Positions 45,461 through 53,346 of a stretch of 64,000 nucleotides of DNA are shown here, one piece after another. How positions within the stretch are numbered: the stretch's first letter is position 1; each line of letters opens with the position of its first letter. The notes below the pieces were generated by a model. It had not been told where the DNA came from. It saw nothing but the letters and a program-made list of their open reading frames with translations, and ran no database searches. Source of the DNA: Ornithinimicrobium pekingense DSM 21552. Lineage in GTDB: Bacteria > Actinomycetota > Actinomycetes > Actinomycetales > Dermatophilaceae. The DNA is taken from NCBI RefSeq assembly GCF_000421185.1, contig NZ_ATWJ01000007.1, positions 638,334-702,333 on the forward strand, given 5' to 3'. The position numbers were made by a program, and so were the translations under genes.

Positions 45461-46210
45461 GTGAGCGAGGCGTTCTACTCCAGCGCGAGGATCTACGACC
45501 TGCTGTTCCCAGGCGGCGGGCCGGCGGTCGCCTTCTACCGCTCCCAGGCGCGGGGGAGGGGCGGGTCGGTCCTGGAGCTCGGGTGCGGCACCGGCCACAA
45601 GCTGATCCCGATCGCCGCGGACGGGCACCCGTGCGTGGGCCTGGACAGCTCGACCGACATGCTGGTCGAGGCCCGGCGCAAGGCGGACGAGCAGGGAGTG
45701 ACGGCCGAGTGGGTCCAGGGCGACATGCGGGCCTTCGACCTGGGGCGCACCTTCGACCTCGTGCTCATCCCGGCCAACTCCCTCCTGCACCTGCACACGA
45801 CGGAGGACCTGGTCAGCTGCTTCCGGACGGTGCGACGCCACCTGGCACCAGGAGGCCGCCTCGTCCTGGACGTCTTCAACCCGAGCGTGCGGCTGCTCGC
45901 CGGGGCCGACGGCGTGCGCCGCAACCGGGAGTCCCTGACCTTCCAGGACCCCGAGCGCGGCCGCGTGCGGGTCGACGTCGCCGAGACCTATGACGCGCTC
46001 GACCAGGTCACCCGCGGCACCTGGCACTTCTCGACGCAGGAGGAGCCTGACTTCCTCGTCGTCCCGCTGGCCCTGCGCAGCATCTTCCCCCAGGAGCTGC
46101 CGGTGCTCCTCTCCCTCGGCGGTCTGCGCCTCCTCGACCGCTTCGGTGACTGGTCGGGTGCCCCGTTCACGGGGGACGCGCCGGTCCAGGTCTGCGTCTG
46201 CGTCGCCTGA
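45461..46210 (+). CDS. Class I SAM-dependent methyltransferase
   Basis: This 249-residue protein has VLELGCGTGHKLIPIA (SAM-binding motif I) and LDVFNPSVRLL after motif IV. It resembles small-molecule methyltransferases rather than rRNA enzymes. The start is GTG 45461, because AGGAGG (45449-45454) abuts an ATG at 45455 but sits 6 nt from GTG 45461. The substrate is unknown. It converges on a second methyltransferase across a 9-bp gap. Confidence 0.85.
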   Translation: MSEAFYSSARIYDLLFPGGGPAVAFYRSQARGRGGSVLELGCGTGHKLIPIAADGHPCVGLDSSTDMLVEARRKADEQGVTAEWVQGDMRAFDLGRTFDLVLIPANSLLHLHTTEDLVSCFRTVRRHLAPGGRLVLDVFNPSVRLLAGADGVRRNRESLTFQDPERGRVRVDVAETYDALDQVTRGTWHFSTQEEPDFLVVPLALRSIFPQELPVLLSLGGLRLLDRFGDWSGAPFTGDAPVQVCVCVA

Positions 46211-46219
46211 CCCGACCGC

Positions 46220-46936
46220 TCAGGCGGGCTCGAGCACGAAGAAGAGGAAGCCGATGAAGGCCCGGCCCCGCATCGGCGGGAGCAGCTCCGCCGGGGTGTC
46301 CGGCGTGGGCGAGGGCTCGGTGATGGTCGAGATCCGCAGGCCGGCCCCGGCGAAGGCCTCGGCCATGGCGCTCAGGGGGCGATGCCAGAAGGTGAGCACG
46401 GCCTTCTGCCCGGCGAAGGTGTAGTCCTCGGAGTACTCGGTCAGGGCGAAGTAGTCGGCCCGGGGGTACACGATCGGGTAGGCACCCGGGTGGTTCACCG
46501 AGACCAGCACACGACCACCGGGGCGCAGCACCCGGCGCAGCTCCGCCAGCGGCCCGGACCAGTCCTGCAGGTAGTGCAGCACGAGGGAGGCGACCACGAG
46601 GTCGAAGGCCCCGTCGTCGAAGGGAAGGGGCTCCCGGAGGTCCCCCACGCGCACGTCGGCGTCCTGCCCGAGCCGGCGGCGGGCCAGGCCGACCATGGCC
46701 GCGCTCGCGTCGAGGCCGGTGACCCGGGCGCCGCGCTCGTGCAGCGCGGAGGCCAGCGGCCCCGACCCGCAGCCGGCGTCCAGCACGGCGAGCCCGGTCA
46801 CCTCACCCGCCAGCCGCAGCATCTCGGGACGTTCGTACCAGGCGTTGAACAGGCTGGACTCGTTCTCCGCCGCGTAGGCCTCGGCGAAGGTGTCGTAGGC
46901 GGCCGGGGGCGAGGGGTCGGGCGGAACGGCGGGCAT
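46220..46936 (-). CDS. Class I SAM-dependent methyltransferase
   Basis: This 238-residue protein has motif I VLDAGCGSGPLASALHERGA, then LDASAAMVGLARRR and FDLVVASLVLHYLQDW. It belongs to the UbiE/Methyltransf_11 type. The substrate is unknown. The two adjacent methyltransferases share little sequence, so they are not a recent duplication. A strong terminator separates it from katA upstream on the same strand. Confidence 0.87.
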   Translation of the reverse strand: MPAVPPDPSPPAAYDTFAEAYAAENESSLFNAWYERPEMLRLAGEVTGLAVLDAGCGSGPLASALHERGARVTGLDASAAMVGLARRRLGQDADVRVGDLREPLPFDDGAFDLVVASLVLHYLQDWSGPLAELRRVLRPGGRVLVSVNHPGAYPIVYPRADYFALTEYSEDYTFAGQKAVLTFWHRPLSAMAEAFAGAGLRISTITEPSPTPDTPAELLPPMRGRAFIGFLFFVLEPA

Positions 46937-46980
46937 GCGTGCCTGTCTAACGGGTCGTCGCGAGCAGGGGCCCCGGACAC

Positions 46981-47021
46981 GCCGACGGCCCCCCGCCCGG
47001 AGCAGGCGCGGGGCCGTCGGC
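46981..47021 (-). terminator. Terminator hairpin downstream of katA
   Basis: GCCGACGGCCCC (46981-46992) and GGGGCCGTCGGC (47010-47021) form a perfect 12-bp stem with a 17-nt loop, 30 bp beyond the catalase stop. Confidence 0.75.
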
Positions 47022-47052
47022 AGGGGCCGGGCTTACGGCATACCCGGCGAGG

Positions 47053-48642
47053 TCAGCGGTGCCCGCCGACGAGGTCGGCCCCGGTCTCCTCGCGCAGCGC
47101 GTCGACCTCGTCGGCGTGCGCGTCGGAGGCGCCCGGGACGTCGTCGCCGAGCAGACCCCGGGCCGCGGACTCGATCCGGTCCCCGACCTCCTGGTCGATG
47201 GCGCGCCAGTAGGCGTAGACACGCTCACGGACCTGCGGCTCGCAGTCGCCCATCATGCCGGCGACGGTCTGCACCAGGCGCTCGCGCGCCTCCTCGCTGT
47301 AGACCTCGCGGACCAGGGTGCGCGCCTGGCCGAAGTCGCTGTCGTCGCGGCGCAGGTCGTAGGCCTGGCGTACGAGCTCCCCGTCGGCCTCCCAACCGTT
47401 CTCCACCGGCCCCGTCCGGTCCGACCAGGGGCGGCCGTAGGCGTTGGTCGCGTAGGTCGGCTGGCTGCCGGAGTGCAGGTAGGCCATCGGGCCGTCGAAC
47501 TGGTAGGCGTTGACCTGCACCTTGGGCTGGTTGACCGGCAGGTGCGTGAAGTTGGCACCGATGCGGTGGCGCTGGGCGTCGGGGTAGGAGAACACGCGGG
47601 CCAGCAGCATCTTGTCGGGGGAGACGCCGGTGCCGGGCACCTGGTTCGACGGGCTGAAGGCGGCCTGCTCGATCTGGGCGAACCAGTTCTGCGGGTTGCG
47701 GTCCAGCGTCAGCGTCCCGACCCGGTGCAGGGGGTAGTCGGCGTGCGGCCACACCTTGGTCAGGTCGAAGGGGTTGAAGCGGTACGTCCTGGCCTCCTCG
47801 TACGGCATGACCTGCACCGACAGGGTCCAGCTGGGGTGCTCGCCGCGCTCGATCGCCTCGAACAGGTCGCGCCGGTGGAAGTCGGCGTCCTGCCCGGCCA
47901 GCAGGCCGGCCTCCTCGTTCGTCATGTTCTCGACACCCTGGTCGCTGTGCCAGTGGTACTTGACGAAGAACCGCTCCCCGGCCGCGTTGACCCACATGTA
48001 GGTGTGCGAGGAGTAGCCGTTCATGTGCCGCCAGGTCTTGGGCAGGCCGCGGTCACCCATGACGTAGGAGACCTGGTGCGCTGACTCGGGGTTGGCGGTC
48101 CAGAAGTCCCACTGCATGTTGGGCGAGCGCAGCCCGCTGTCGGGGGTGCGGCGCTGCGAGCGGATGAAGTTGGGGAACTTCATCGGGTCGCGCACGAAGA
48201 AGACCGGGGTGTTGTTCCCGACGATGTCGAGGTTGCCCTCGTCGGTGTAGAGGCGCACCGCGAAGCCTCGGACGTCGCGCCAGGTGTCGGGGGAGCCCTG
48301 CTCGCCCGCGACCGTGGAGAAGCGCAGGAGCGTCTCGGTGGAGGCGCCCGGCTGGAACACGGCGGCCTTGGTCCACGCGGAGACGTCCTCGGTCACCTCG
48401 AAGACGCCGAAGGCACCCGAACCCTTGGCGTGCGGCAGCCGCTCCGGGACCTTCTCGCGGTCGAAGTGGGCCAGGTTCTCGATGAGCGCGACGTCGTGCA
48501 GCAGCAGCGGGCCGTCGGCCCCCACGGACAGGCTGTTGCGGTCAGAGTCGTTGGGGGCGCCGTTGCTCGTCGTCGAGCCGGTGGGGACGGGGCCTGCGCC
48601 GGTGTGCTCGGCGTTGACAAAACCAGGACGGGTGTCGGTCAT
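47053..48642 (-). CDS. katA: Catalase (monofunctional, heme)
   Basis: This 529-residue haem catalase has the distal His in [14 protein letters not shown], Asn in [16 protein letters not shown], and proximal haem-ligand Tyr in [14 protein letters not shown]. Its length fits the small-subunit class. It breaks down H2O2 in the cytosol. The ATG 48642 has GAAGGAGA 5 nt upstream. An AT-rich region with an imperfect palindrome lies upstream (48702-48714) and may be the promoter or a peroxide-responsive operator. Confidence 0.95.
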   Translation of the reverse strand: MTDTRPGFVNAEHTGAGPVPTGSTTSNGAPNDSDRNSLSVGADGPLLLHDVALIENLAHFDREKVPERLPHAKGSGAFGVFEVTEDVSAWTKAAVFQPGASTETLLRFSTVAGEQGSPDTWRDVRGFAVRLYTDEGNLDIVGNNTPVFFVRDPMKFPNFIRSQRRTPDSGLRSPNMQWDFWTANPESAHQVSYVMGDRGLPKTWRHMNGYSSHTYMWVNAAGERFFVKYHWHSDQGVENMTNEEAGLLAGQDADFHRRDLFEAIERGEHPSWTLSVQVMPYEEARTYRFNPFDLTKVWPHADYPLHRVGTLTLDRNPQNWFAQIEQAAFSPSNQVPGTGVSPDKMLLARVFSYPDAQRHRIGANFTHLPVNQPKVQVNAYQFDGPMAYLHSGSQPTYATNAYGRPWSDRTGPVENGWEADGELVRQAYDLRRDDSDFGQARTLVREVYSEEARERLVQTVAGMMGDCEPQVRERVYAYWRAIDQEVGDRIESAARGLLGDDVPGASDAHADEVDALREETGADLVGGHR

Positions 48643-48701
48643 GCCTTCTCCTTCGGTTGTTCTCGGGGTCGGCGGTGCCGCGGACGTCATGTCATCTTAT
48701 C

Positions 48702-48714
48702 TTGAGTGATTCAA
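48702..48714. promoter_or_regulatory. AT-rich imperfect palindrome upstream of katA
   Basis: TTGAGTGATTCAA is a 13-bp imperfect palindrome inside an AT-rich island (48690-48720), about 60 bp before the katA start. Its position suits a Fur-family or OxyR-type site known for other actinobacterial catalases, but no consensus match is claimed. Confidence 0.45.
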
Positions 48715-48793
48715 AAACTTGCAGGTGGTGCGACGGCGGTGCTCGCGGAGCCGGTCCCTCGACGACGCATCCGGGCCGGCCCGGGCGGTCTGC

Positions 48794-49067
48794 TACGATG
48801 GTGGATCGACCAGTCGGGCACCTGTGCACAGTGCAGGGGCCCGACGTGCAAGAGGGGCTCGCGCCCCCACCCGCGTCGACCCCAGGGTCGCCGGGTCCCA
48901 GGTCCCACCCCGGCCCGCCGGGGTGAGCGTATGACGTGGCCCAGGTCACGGCATACCCGCCCGGCGCTGCTGGGTGCGGACCGGTGGCGAAGGCCTCTTG
49001 CGCACCTCGTGCCAGGAGGCCTTTCTGGTGCTCGGGGTCGTCAGGACGACAGACGAAGGAGCAGCAC
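48794..49067 (+). promoter_or_regulatory. infC promoter and long structured leader
   Basis: TACGAT at 48794-48799 is a candidate -10; the leader would be about 260 nt. Three strong hairpins follow: 48813-48845 (GTCGGGCACCTG / CAGGGGCCCGAC, one mismatch), 48906-48925 (CACCCCGG / CCGGGGTG) and 48989-49025 (GAAGGCCTC / GAGGCCTTTC), the last with a run of T. The last hairpin is terminator-like and lies 43 nt before the infC start. This suggests transcription attenuation or translational feedback in the infC-rpmI-rplT operon. There is no open frame of note here. Confidence 0.55.
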
Positions 49068-49700
49068 ATCAGCGAGCCTCGCATCAATGACCGCATCCGG
49101 GTCCCGGAGGTGCGGTTGGTGGGCCCCAACGGGGAGCAGGTCGGCATCGTGCGCGTCGAGGACGCGCTGCGTCTTGCCGCCGAGGCCGACCTCGACCTCG
49201 TCGAGGTCGCCCCCATGGCGCGTCCCCCGGTCGCCAAGCTCATGGACTACGGCAAGTACAAGTACGAGACCGCCATGAAGGCGCGTGAGGCCCGGAAGAA
49301 CCAGGTCAACACGGTCATCAAGGAGATCAAGCTCCGCCCCAAGATCGACCCGCACGACTACGGCACCAAGAAGGGCCACGTCGAGCGGTTCCTCAAGGCG
49401 GGCGACAAGGTCAAGGTCACCATCATGTTCCGCGGCCGCGAGCAGTCCCGCCCCGAGCTGGGTTTCCGGCTGCTGCAGCGCCTCGCCGAGGACGTCGCCG
49501 AGATCGGCTTCGTCGAGAGCGCGCCGCGCCAGGACGGCCGCAACATGGTCATGGTGATCGGGCCCGCGAAGAAGAAGACCGTCGTGCGCCAGGAGAAGAA
49601 GCGCGACGCCGAGCGCGCCGCGGCCTCCGACGACACGGTCGAGACCCCCGAGACCGCGGCCGAGGCTGCCCCGAACGAGACCGCCCCCGAGCAGGCGTGA
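49068..49700 (+). CDS. infC: Translation initiation factor IF-3
   Basis: This 210-residue protein starts [19 protein letters not shown] after the initiator, has [16 protein letters not shown] [12 protein letters not shown], and the C-domain [20 protein letters not shown]. The start codon is ATC at 49068, set by AAGGAG at 49056-49061 and by the conserved N-terminus; no ATG, GTG or TTG is available there. Rare start codons for infC allow IF-3 to limit its own synthesis, as with AUU in E. coli. A poorly conserved acidic C-terminal tail of about 35 residues follows the core. It is the first gene of the infC-rpmI-rplT operon. Confidence 0.94.
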   Translation: MSEPRINDRIRVPEVRLVGPNGEQVGIVRVEDALRLAAEADLDLVEVAPMARPPVAKLMDYGKYKYETAMKAREARKNQVNTVIKEIKLRPKIDPHDYGTKKGHVERFLKAGDKVKVTIMFRGREQSRPELGFRLLQRLAEDVAEIGFVESAPRQDGRNMVMVIGPAKKKTVVRQEKKRDAERAAASDDTVETPETAAEAAPNETAPEQA

Positions 49701-49701
49701 C

Positions 49702-49762
49702 CGTCGGCGCGCACGCGCCGACGCCACCCCGCTCTGACTCACCCACGCGCGCCGTCGGCGCG
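49702..49762 (+). promoter_or_regulatory. Alternative hairpins in the infC-rpmI spacer
   Basis: CGTCGGCGC (49702-49710) pairs with GCGCCGACG (49715-49723). Further on CGCGCC (49748-49753) pairs with GGCGCG (49757-49762). The decamer CGTCGGCGCG occurs at both 49702 and 49753, so the middle arm could pair with either. In E. coli ribosomal protein L20 binds RNA in this region to repress rpmI-rplT; a similar role is possible. Confidence 0.5.
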
Positions 49763-49785
49763 AGCGAGAACAAGGAGATCGGCCC

Positions 49786-49980
49786 ATGCCGAAGATGAAG
49801 ACCCACAGCGGCGCCAAGAAGCGTTTCCGCGTCACCGGCTCCGGCAAGGTGATGCGTCAGCGTGCGCGTCACGTGCACAAGTTCCAGGAGCGCCCGGCCC
49901 GTCAGGCCCGCCGCCTCGTGAACGACGTGGTGGTCGCCAAGTCCGACGTCCGCAAGGTGAAGAAGATGCTCGGCCTCTGA
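49786..49980 (+). CDS. rpmI: Ribosomal protein L35
   Basis: This 64-residue basic protein begins MPKMKTHSGAKKRFRVTGSG, the L35 signature, and ends VKKMLGL. A large-subunit protein. A Shine-Dalgarno AAGGAGA lies upstream. It lies between infC and rplT as in nearly all bacteria. Confidence 0.97.
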   Translation: MPKMKTHSGAKKRFRVTGSGKVMRQRARHVHKFQERPARQARRLVNDVVVAKSDVRKVKKMLGL

Positions 49981-50030
49981 GGGCCTGAGCACTTCTCCCA
50001 CACCCCCCAGAACCAGCAAGGAGACATCAC

Positions 50031-50405
50031 GTGGCACGCGTGAAGCGGGCGGTCAACGCCCAGAAGAAGCGCCGGGTCGTCCTGGAGCGCGCCAGCGGTT
50101 ACCGCGGGCAGCGCAGCCGGCTCTACCGCAAGGCCAAGGAGCAGGTCACCCACTCGCTCGTCTACGCCTACAACGACCGCCGTGACCGCAAGGGTGACTT
50201 CCGTCGCCTGTGGATCCAGCGGATCAACGCCGGCGCCCGCGCCAACGGCATGACCTACAACCGGTTCATCCAGGGTCTCAAGGCCGCCGGTGTCGAGGTC
50301 GACCGCCGCATGCTCGCCGAGCTCGCGGTCAACGACGAGGCAGCCTTCGTCGCGCTCGTCGAGCTGTCCCGGGCCAACGTCCCGGCCGCCAGCTCGGCCG
50401 CCTGA
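50031..50405 (+). CDS. rplT: Ribosomal protein L20
   Basis: This 124-residue protein begins [15 protein letters not shown] and has the conserved [21 protein letters not shown]20 is a primary 23S rRNA assembly protein and in other bacteria represses its own operon. The GTG start has AAGGAGA upstream. It is the third gene of the operon. Confidence 0.97.
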   Translation: MARVKRAVNAQKKRRVVLERASGYRGQRSRLYRKAKEQVTHSLVYAYNDRRDRKGDFRRLWIQRINAGARANGMTYNRFIQGLKAAGVEVDRRMLAELAVNDEAAFVALVELSRANVPAASSAA

Positions 50406-50436
50406 GACTGCGACACCCCTTCCGACGCCCCAGCCC

Positions 50437-51240
50437 GTGACCGACCTGCCGCTGCTGAGCAACGCTCGCAGCGAGCGCGTGCGGTCGGTCGCGGCGCTGG
50501 GGCGTCGTGCTGCCCGGGACAAACAGGGGCGCTTCCTCGTGGAGGGCCCGCAGGCGGTCCGCGAGCTGCTGGGGTATGCCGTGCACGCGGCAGAGGCCCT
50601 CTACGTCACGGACCCCGCAGCGTCGCGGCATACCGAGATCGTCTCGACAGCGCTCGGGGCCGGGGTCCCGGTCCACGGGTGCACCGAGCAGGTGCTGGCG
50701 GCGATGGCCGACACCGACCACCCCCAGGGCATGGTCGCGGTGGCACGGCGGGTCGACGTGCCCCTGCAGGAGGCCCTGGACGCGGTGGGGGAGCGCGGCT
50801 ACGCGGTCGTGCTGACGCACGTGCGCGACCCCGGCAACGCGGGCACCGTGCTGCGGGGTGCCGACGCCTTCGGTGCGTCGGCGGTGCTGGTCAGCGCAGC
50901 CTCGGTCGACGTCTTCAACCCCAAGGTGGTGCGCTCCACGGCCGGCTCGGTCTTCCACCTGCCCGTGGCGGTCGGGACCCCGGTGCCCGAGCTGCTTCAT
51001 GCCTGCCGGGACCGGGGGATCCGCCTGCTGGCCGCCGACGGCAGCGGTGCGACCGCGCTGCCGGACGCCGACCTCGGCGGCCCGCACGCCTGGGTCATGG
51101 GCAACGAGGCGTGGGGCCTGGAGCCCGAGGTGCTGGAGCTGTGCGACGACGTGGTCGCCATCCCGATCCGGCGCGCCGAGTCGCTCAACCTGGCGATGGC
51201 CGCGACCGTCTGCCTCCACGAGAGCGCGCGCGGGCGCTAG
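50437..51240 (+). CDS. TrmH/SpoU-family RNA 2'-O-methyltransferase
   Basis: This 267-residue SPOUT methyltransferase has an N-terminal substrate-binding domain (FLVEGPQAVRELL) and the SpoU motifs LTHVRDPGNAGTVLRGADAF, NPKVVRSTAGSVFHLPV and IRRAESLNLAMAAT. This resembles Rv1644 (TsnR), next to rplT in mycobacteria. The target is probably 23S rRNA; the exact base is not deduced. Its TAG stop overlaps the DUF368 stop on the other strand by 4 bp (CTAG). Confidence 0.88.
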   Translation: MTDLPLLSNARSERVRSVAALGRRAARDKQGRFLVEGPQAVRELLGYAVHAAEALYVTDPAASRHTEIVSTALGAGVPVHGCTEQVLAAMADTDHPQGMVAVARRVDVPLQEALDAVGERGYAVVLTHVRDPGNAGTVLRGADAFGASAVLVSAASVDVFNPKVVRSTAGSVFHLPVAVGTPVPELLHACRDRGIRLLAADGSGATALPDADLGGPHAWVMGNEAWGLEPEVLELCDDVVAIPIRRAESLNLAMAATVCLHESARGR

Positions 51241-52181
51241 TCGCCCCTGCCGCCGGGCCTGCCGACACCGGACCCTTCAAAGAGCCCGGCGCCGACCGGC
51301 CTCGCGGCCGAGGCCTCCTCGCCACGGCGCCCGAGCCAGGCCAGGCCGAGCACCGCCGCGGCGCCGACCAGGCACAGCACGACCGGCACCGTCAGGTCCC
51401 CCTGGGGCGCCAGCAGGGCGCGGTCCTCGTCCTGCCAGGGCCACAGCGCCCGGACGGCCCCGGCGATCAGGCCGGTGACCACGACCAGCGTCAGGACGTG
51501 GTGCGACTCGAGCAGGCGCTGCAGCAGCCGGACGAAGAGGCTCAGCCCCAGGACCATCCCGGTGCCGAAGAAGACCAGGTAGCCCCAGTCGCGGCTGTTG
51601 ACCGCCTCCAGGGTCGGGGCGTAGAGGCCGAGGGTGAGCAGCAGGAAGGACCCGGACAGACCCGGCAGCGCCAGCGCGCAGACCGCGACGCCCGCCGCAA
51701 GGAAGACCAGGACCGGGTTCGTGGGCAGGTGCTGGGGCGGCAGGCCGACGACCAGGAAGGCACCCAGCGCCACCACGGCGGCCAGCGCTCCGAGCGGCCA
51801 GGTCCACGCCCGGCCGACCATGAGCGCGGGCACCGTGATCGCCGCGACGCTCATCCCGAGGAAGAGCGCGAGCGTGGACACCGGGTGGTCCTCCACCAGC
51901 GGGCCGAGCAGCCGGGCGCCGACGAGGACCGCCGGCACCATCCCGAGGAGCACGGGGAGCACGACGTCCCACCGCACCCGGGCGAGCTCGGCCCGGGCGG
52001 CGGCACGGTCGGTGGGCAGCAGCCGGGCCGCGCCGACGAGGTGGCCGGCGGAGGTGATGAGGCGCTCGTAGACACCGACGATGAGCGCGACCGTCCCCCC
52101 GCTGATGCCGGGGACGACCTCGGAGAGGCCGATGAGGGCCCCGCGGGCAGCATGGAGCAGGGACGTCGTCACAGGGGCCAT
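51237..52181 (-). CDS. DUF368 membrane protein (undecaprenyl phosphate translocase-like)
   Basis: This 314-residue polytopic protein has about eight hydrophobic segments and the DUF368 motif GLSEVVPGISGGTVALIVGVYE near the N-terminus, repeated in CALALPGLSGSFLLLTLGLY, which shows the internal two-fold repeat. DUF368 members (PopT) have been shown to recycle undecaprenyl phosphate across the membrane for cell-wall synthesis; this is assigned by family. TAACCT lies 8 nt before the ATG at 52181. The 3' end overlaps the rRNA methyltransferase gene convergently. Confidence 0.85.
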   Translation of the reverse strand: MAPVTTSLLHAARGALIGLSEVVPGISGGTVALIVGVYERLITSAGHLVGAARLLPTDRAAARAELARVRWDVVLPVLLGMVPAVLVGARLLGPLVEDHPVSTLALFLGMSVAAITVPALMVGRAWTWPLGALAAVVALGAFLVVGLPPQHLPTNPVLVFLAAGVAVCALALPGLSGSFLLLTLGLYAPTLEAVNSRDWGYLVFFGTGMVLGLSLFVRLLQRLLESHHVLTLVVVTGLIAGAVRALWPWQDEDRALLAPQGDLTVPVVLCLVGAAAVLGLAWLGRRGEEASAARPVGAGLFEGSGVGRPGGRGD

Positions 52182-52189
52182 GACCGCCA

Positions 52190-52244
52190 AGGTTAGAGGG
52201 CAGGACAAGCCCGGTCGGGACCGGTGCGGCGGCGTGCCTAGACT
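52190..52244. promoter_or_regulatory. Divergent leaderless promoters of the DUF368 gene and pheS
   Basis: TAACCT on the minus strand (52190-52195) lies 8 nt before the DUF368 ATG. TAGACT on the plus strand (52239-52244) lies 7 nt before the pheS GTG at 52252. Both are TANNNT hexamers at leaderless spacing. Confidence 0.6.
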
Positions 52245-52251
52245 TGCGCAG

Positions 52252-53346
52252 GTGTCCGGACCCAACACCAACTACGACCCTGTCGAGGTCGCCGCGCTCG
52301 CGCCAGAGGCTGTCGAGGCCGATGTCGCAGCCGCGCTGAGCGCCGTCGCCGCCGCGTCCGACCTCGAGCAGCTCAAGGCCGCCCGGCTGGCCCACGCGGG
52401 GGAGCGGTCCCCGCTGGCGCTGGCCAACCGCGAGATCGGCGCCCTGCCGCCCAGCGCCAAGGCCGAGGCCGGCAAGCGCGTCGGGCAGGCGCGCGGACGC
52501 GTGAGCCAGGCGCTGGCGGCGCGGCAGGCCGAGCTCGAGGCCGAGCGGGACGAGCGAATCCTGGTCGAGGAGGCGATGGACCTCACGGCGGTGCCCGCCC
52601 GTCGGCCTCTCGGCCGCCGGCACGTGCTCACCGTGACCGCCGAGCGCATGGCCGACGCCATGGTCGGCATGGGGTGGGAGATCGCCGAGGGCCCGGGCGT
52701 GGAGGCCGAGTGGTTCAACTTCGACGCGCTCAACTTCGACAAGGACCACCCGGCCCGGCAGATGCAGGACACGTTCTTCGTCGACCCCGCCGACGCGGGG
52801 CTGGTGCTGCGCACCCACACCTCGCCCGTCCAGGCCCGTTCCCTGCTCGAGCGGGGCGTGCCGCTCTACGTCGCGGTGCCGGGCAAGACCTTCCGGACCG
52901 ACGAGCTGGACGCCACGCACACGCCGGTGTTCCACCAGCTCGAGGGCCTGGCCGTCGACGAGGGCCTGACGATGGCGCACCTGAAGGGCACCCTCGACCG
53001 GCTCGCCGAGGCGATGTTCGGGGAGGGGATCGTCAGCCGGCTGCGGCCGGCCTACTTCCCCTTCACCGAGCCCAGCGCGGAGATGGACTTCCAGTGCTTC
53101 GTCTGCCGCGGCGAGGACGCCGGCTGCCGGACGTGCGGCGGCACGGGGTGGATCGAGTGGGGCGGCTGCGGCATGGTCAACCACAACGTCCTGATCGCCT
53201 GCGGCGTCGACCCCGACCGCTACCAGGGCTTCGCCTTCGGCATGGGGGTGGAGCGGACCGCGATGTTCCGCCACGGCATCACCGACATGCGGGAGATGAT
53301 CGAGGGAGACGTGCGCTTCAACGCGCAGTTCGGGATGGAGATCTGA
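52252..53346 (+). CDS. pheS: Phenylalanyl-tRNA synthetase alpha subunit
   Basis: This 364-residue class II synthetase subunit has an N-terminal coiled coil (residues about 15-100), motif 1 around EGPGVEAEWFNFDAL, motif 2 in RTDELDATHTPVFHQLEGL, and motif 3 GFAFGMGVERTAM. A CXXC pair in CRTCGGTGWIEWGGCG is usual. The GTG at 52252 is supported by TAGACT 7 nt upstream. Its TGA shares a base with the pheT ATG (TGATG), so the subunits are made in balance. Confidence 0.95.
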   Translation: MSGPNTNYDPVEVAALAPEAVEADVAAALSAVAAASDLEQLKAARLAHAGERSPLALANREIGALPPSAKAEAGKRVGQARGRVSQALAARQAELEAERDERILVEEAMDLTAVPARRPLGRRHVLTVTAERMADAMVGMGWEIAEGPGVEAEWFNFDALNFDKDHPARQMQDTFFVDPADAGLVLRTHTSPVQARSLLERGVPLYVAVPGKTFRTDELDATHTPVFHQLEGLAVDEGLTMAHLKGTLDRLAEAMFGEGIVSRLRPAYFPFTEPSAEMDFQCFVCRGEDAGCRTCGGTGWIEWGGCGMVNHNVLIACGVDPDRYQGFAFGMGVERTAMFRHGITDMREMIEGDVRFNAQFGMEI

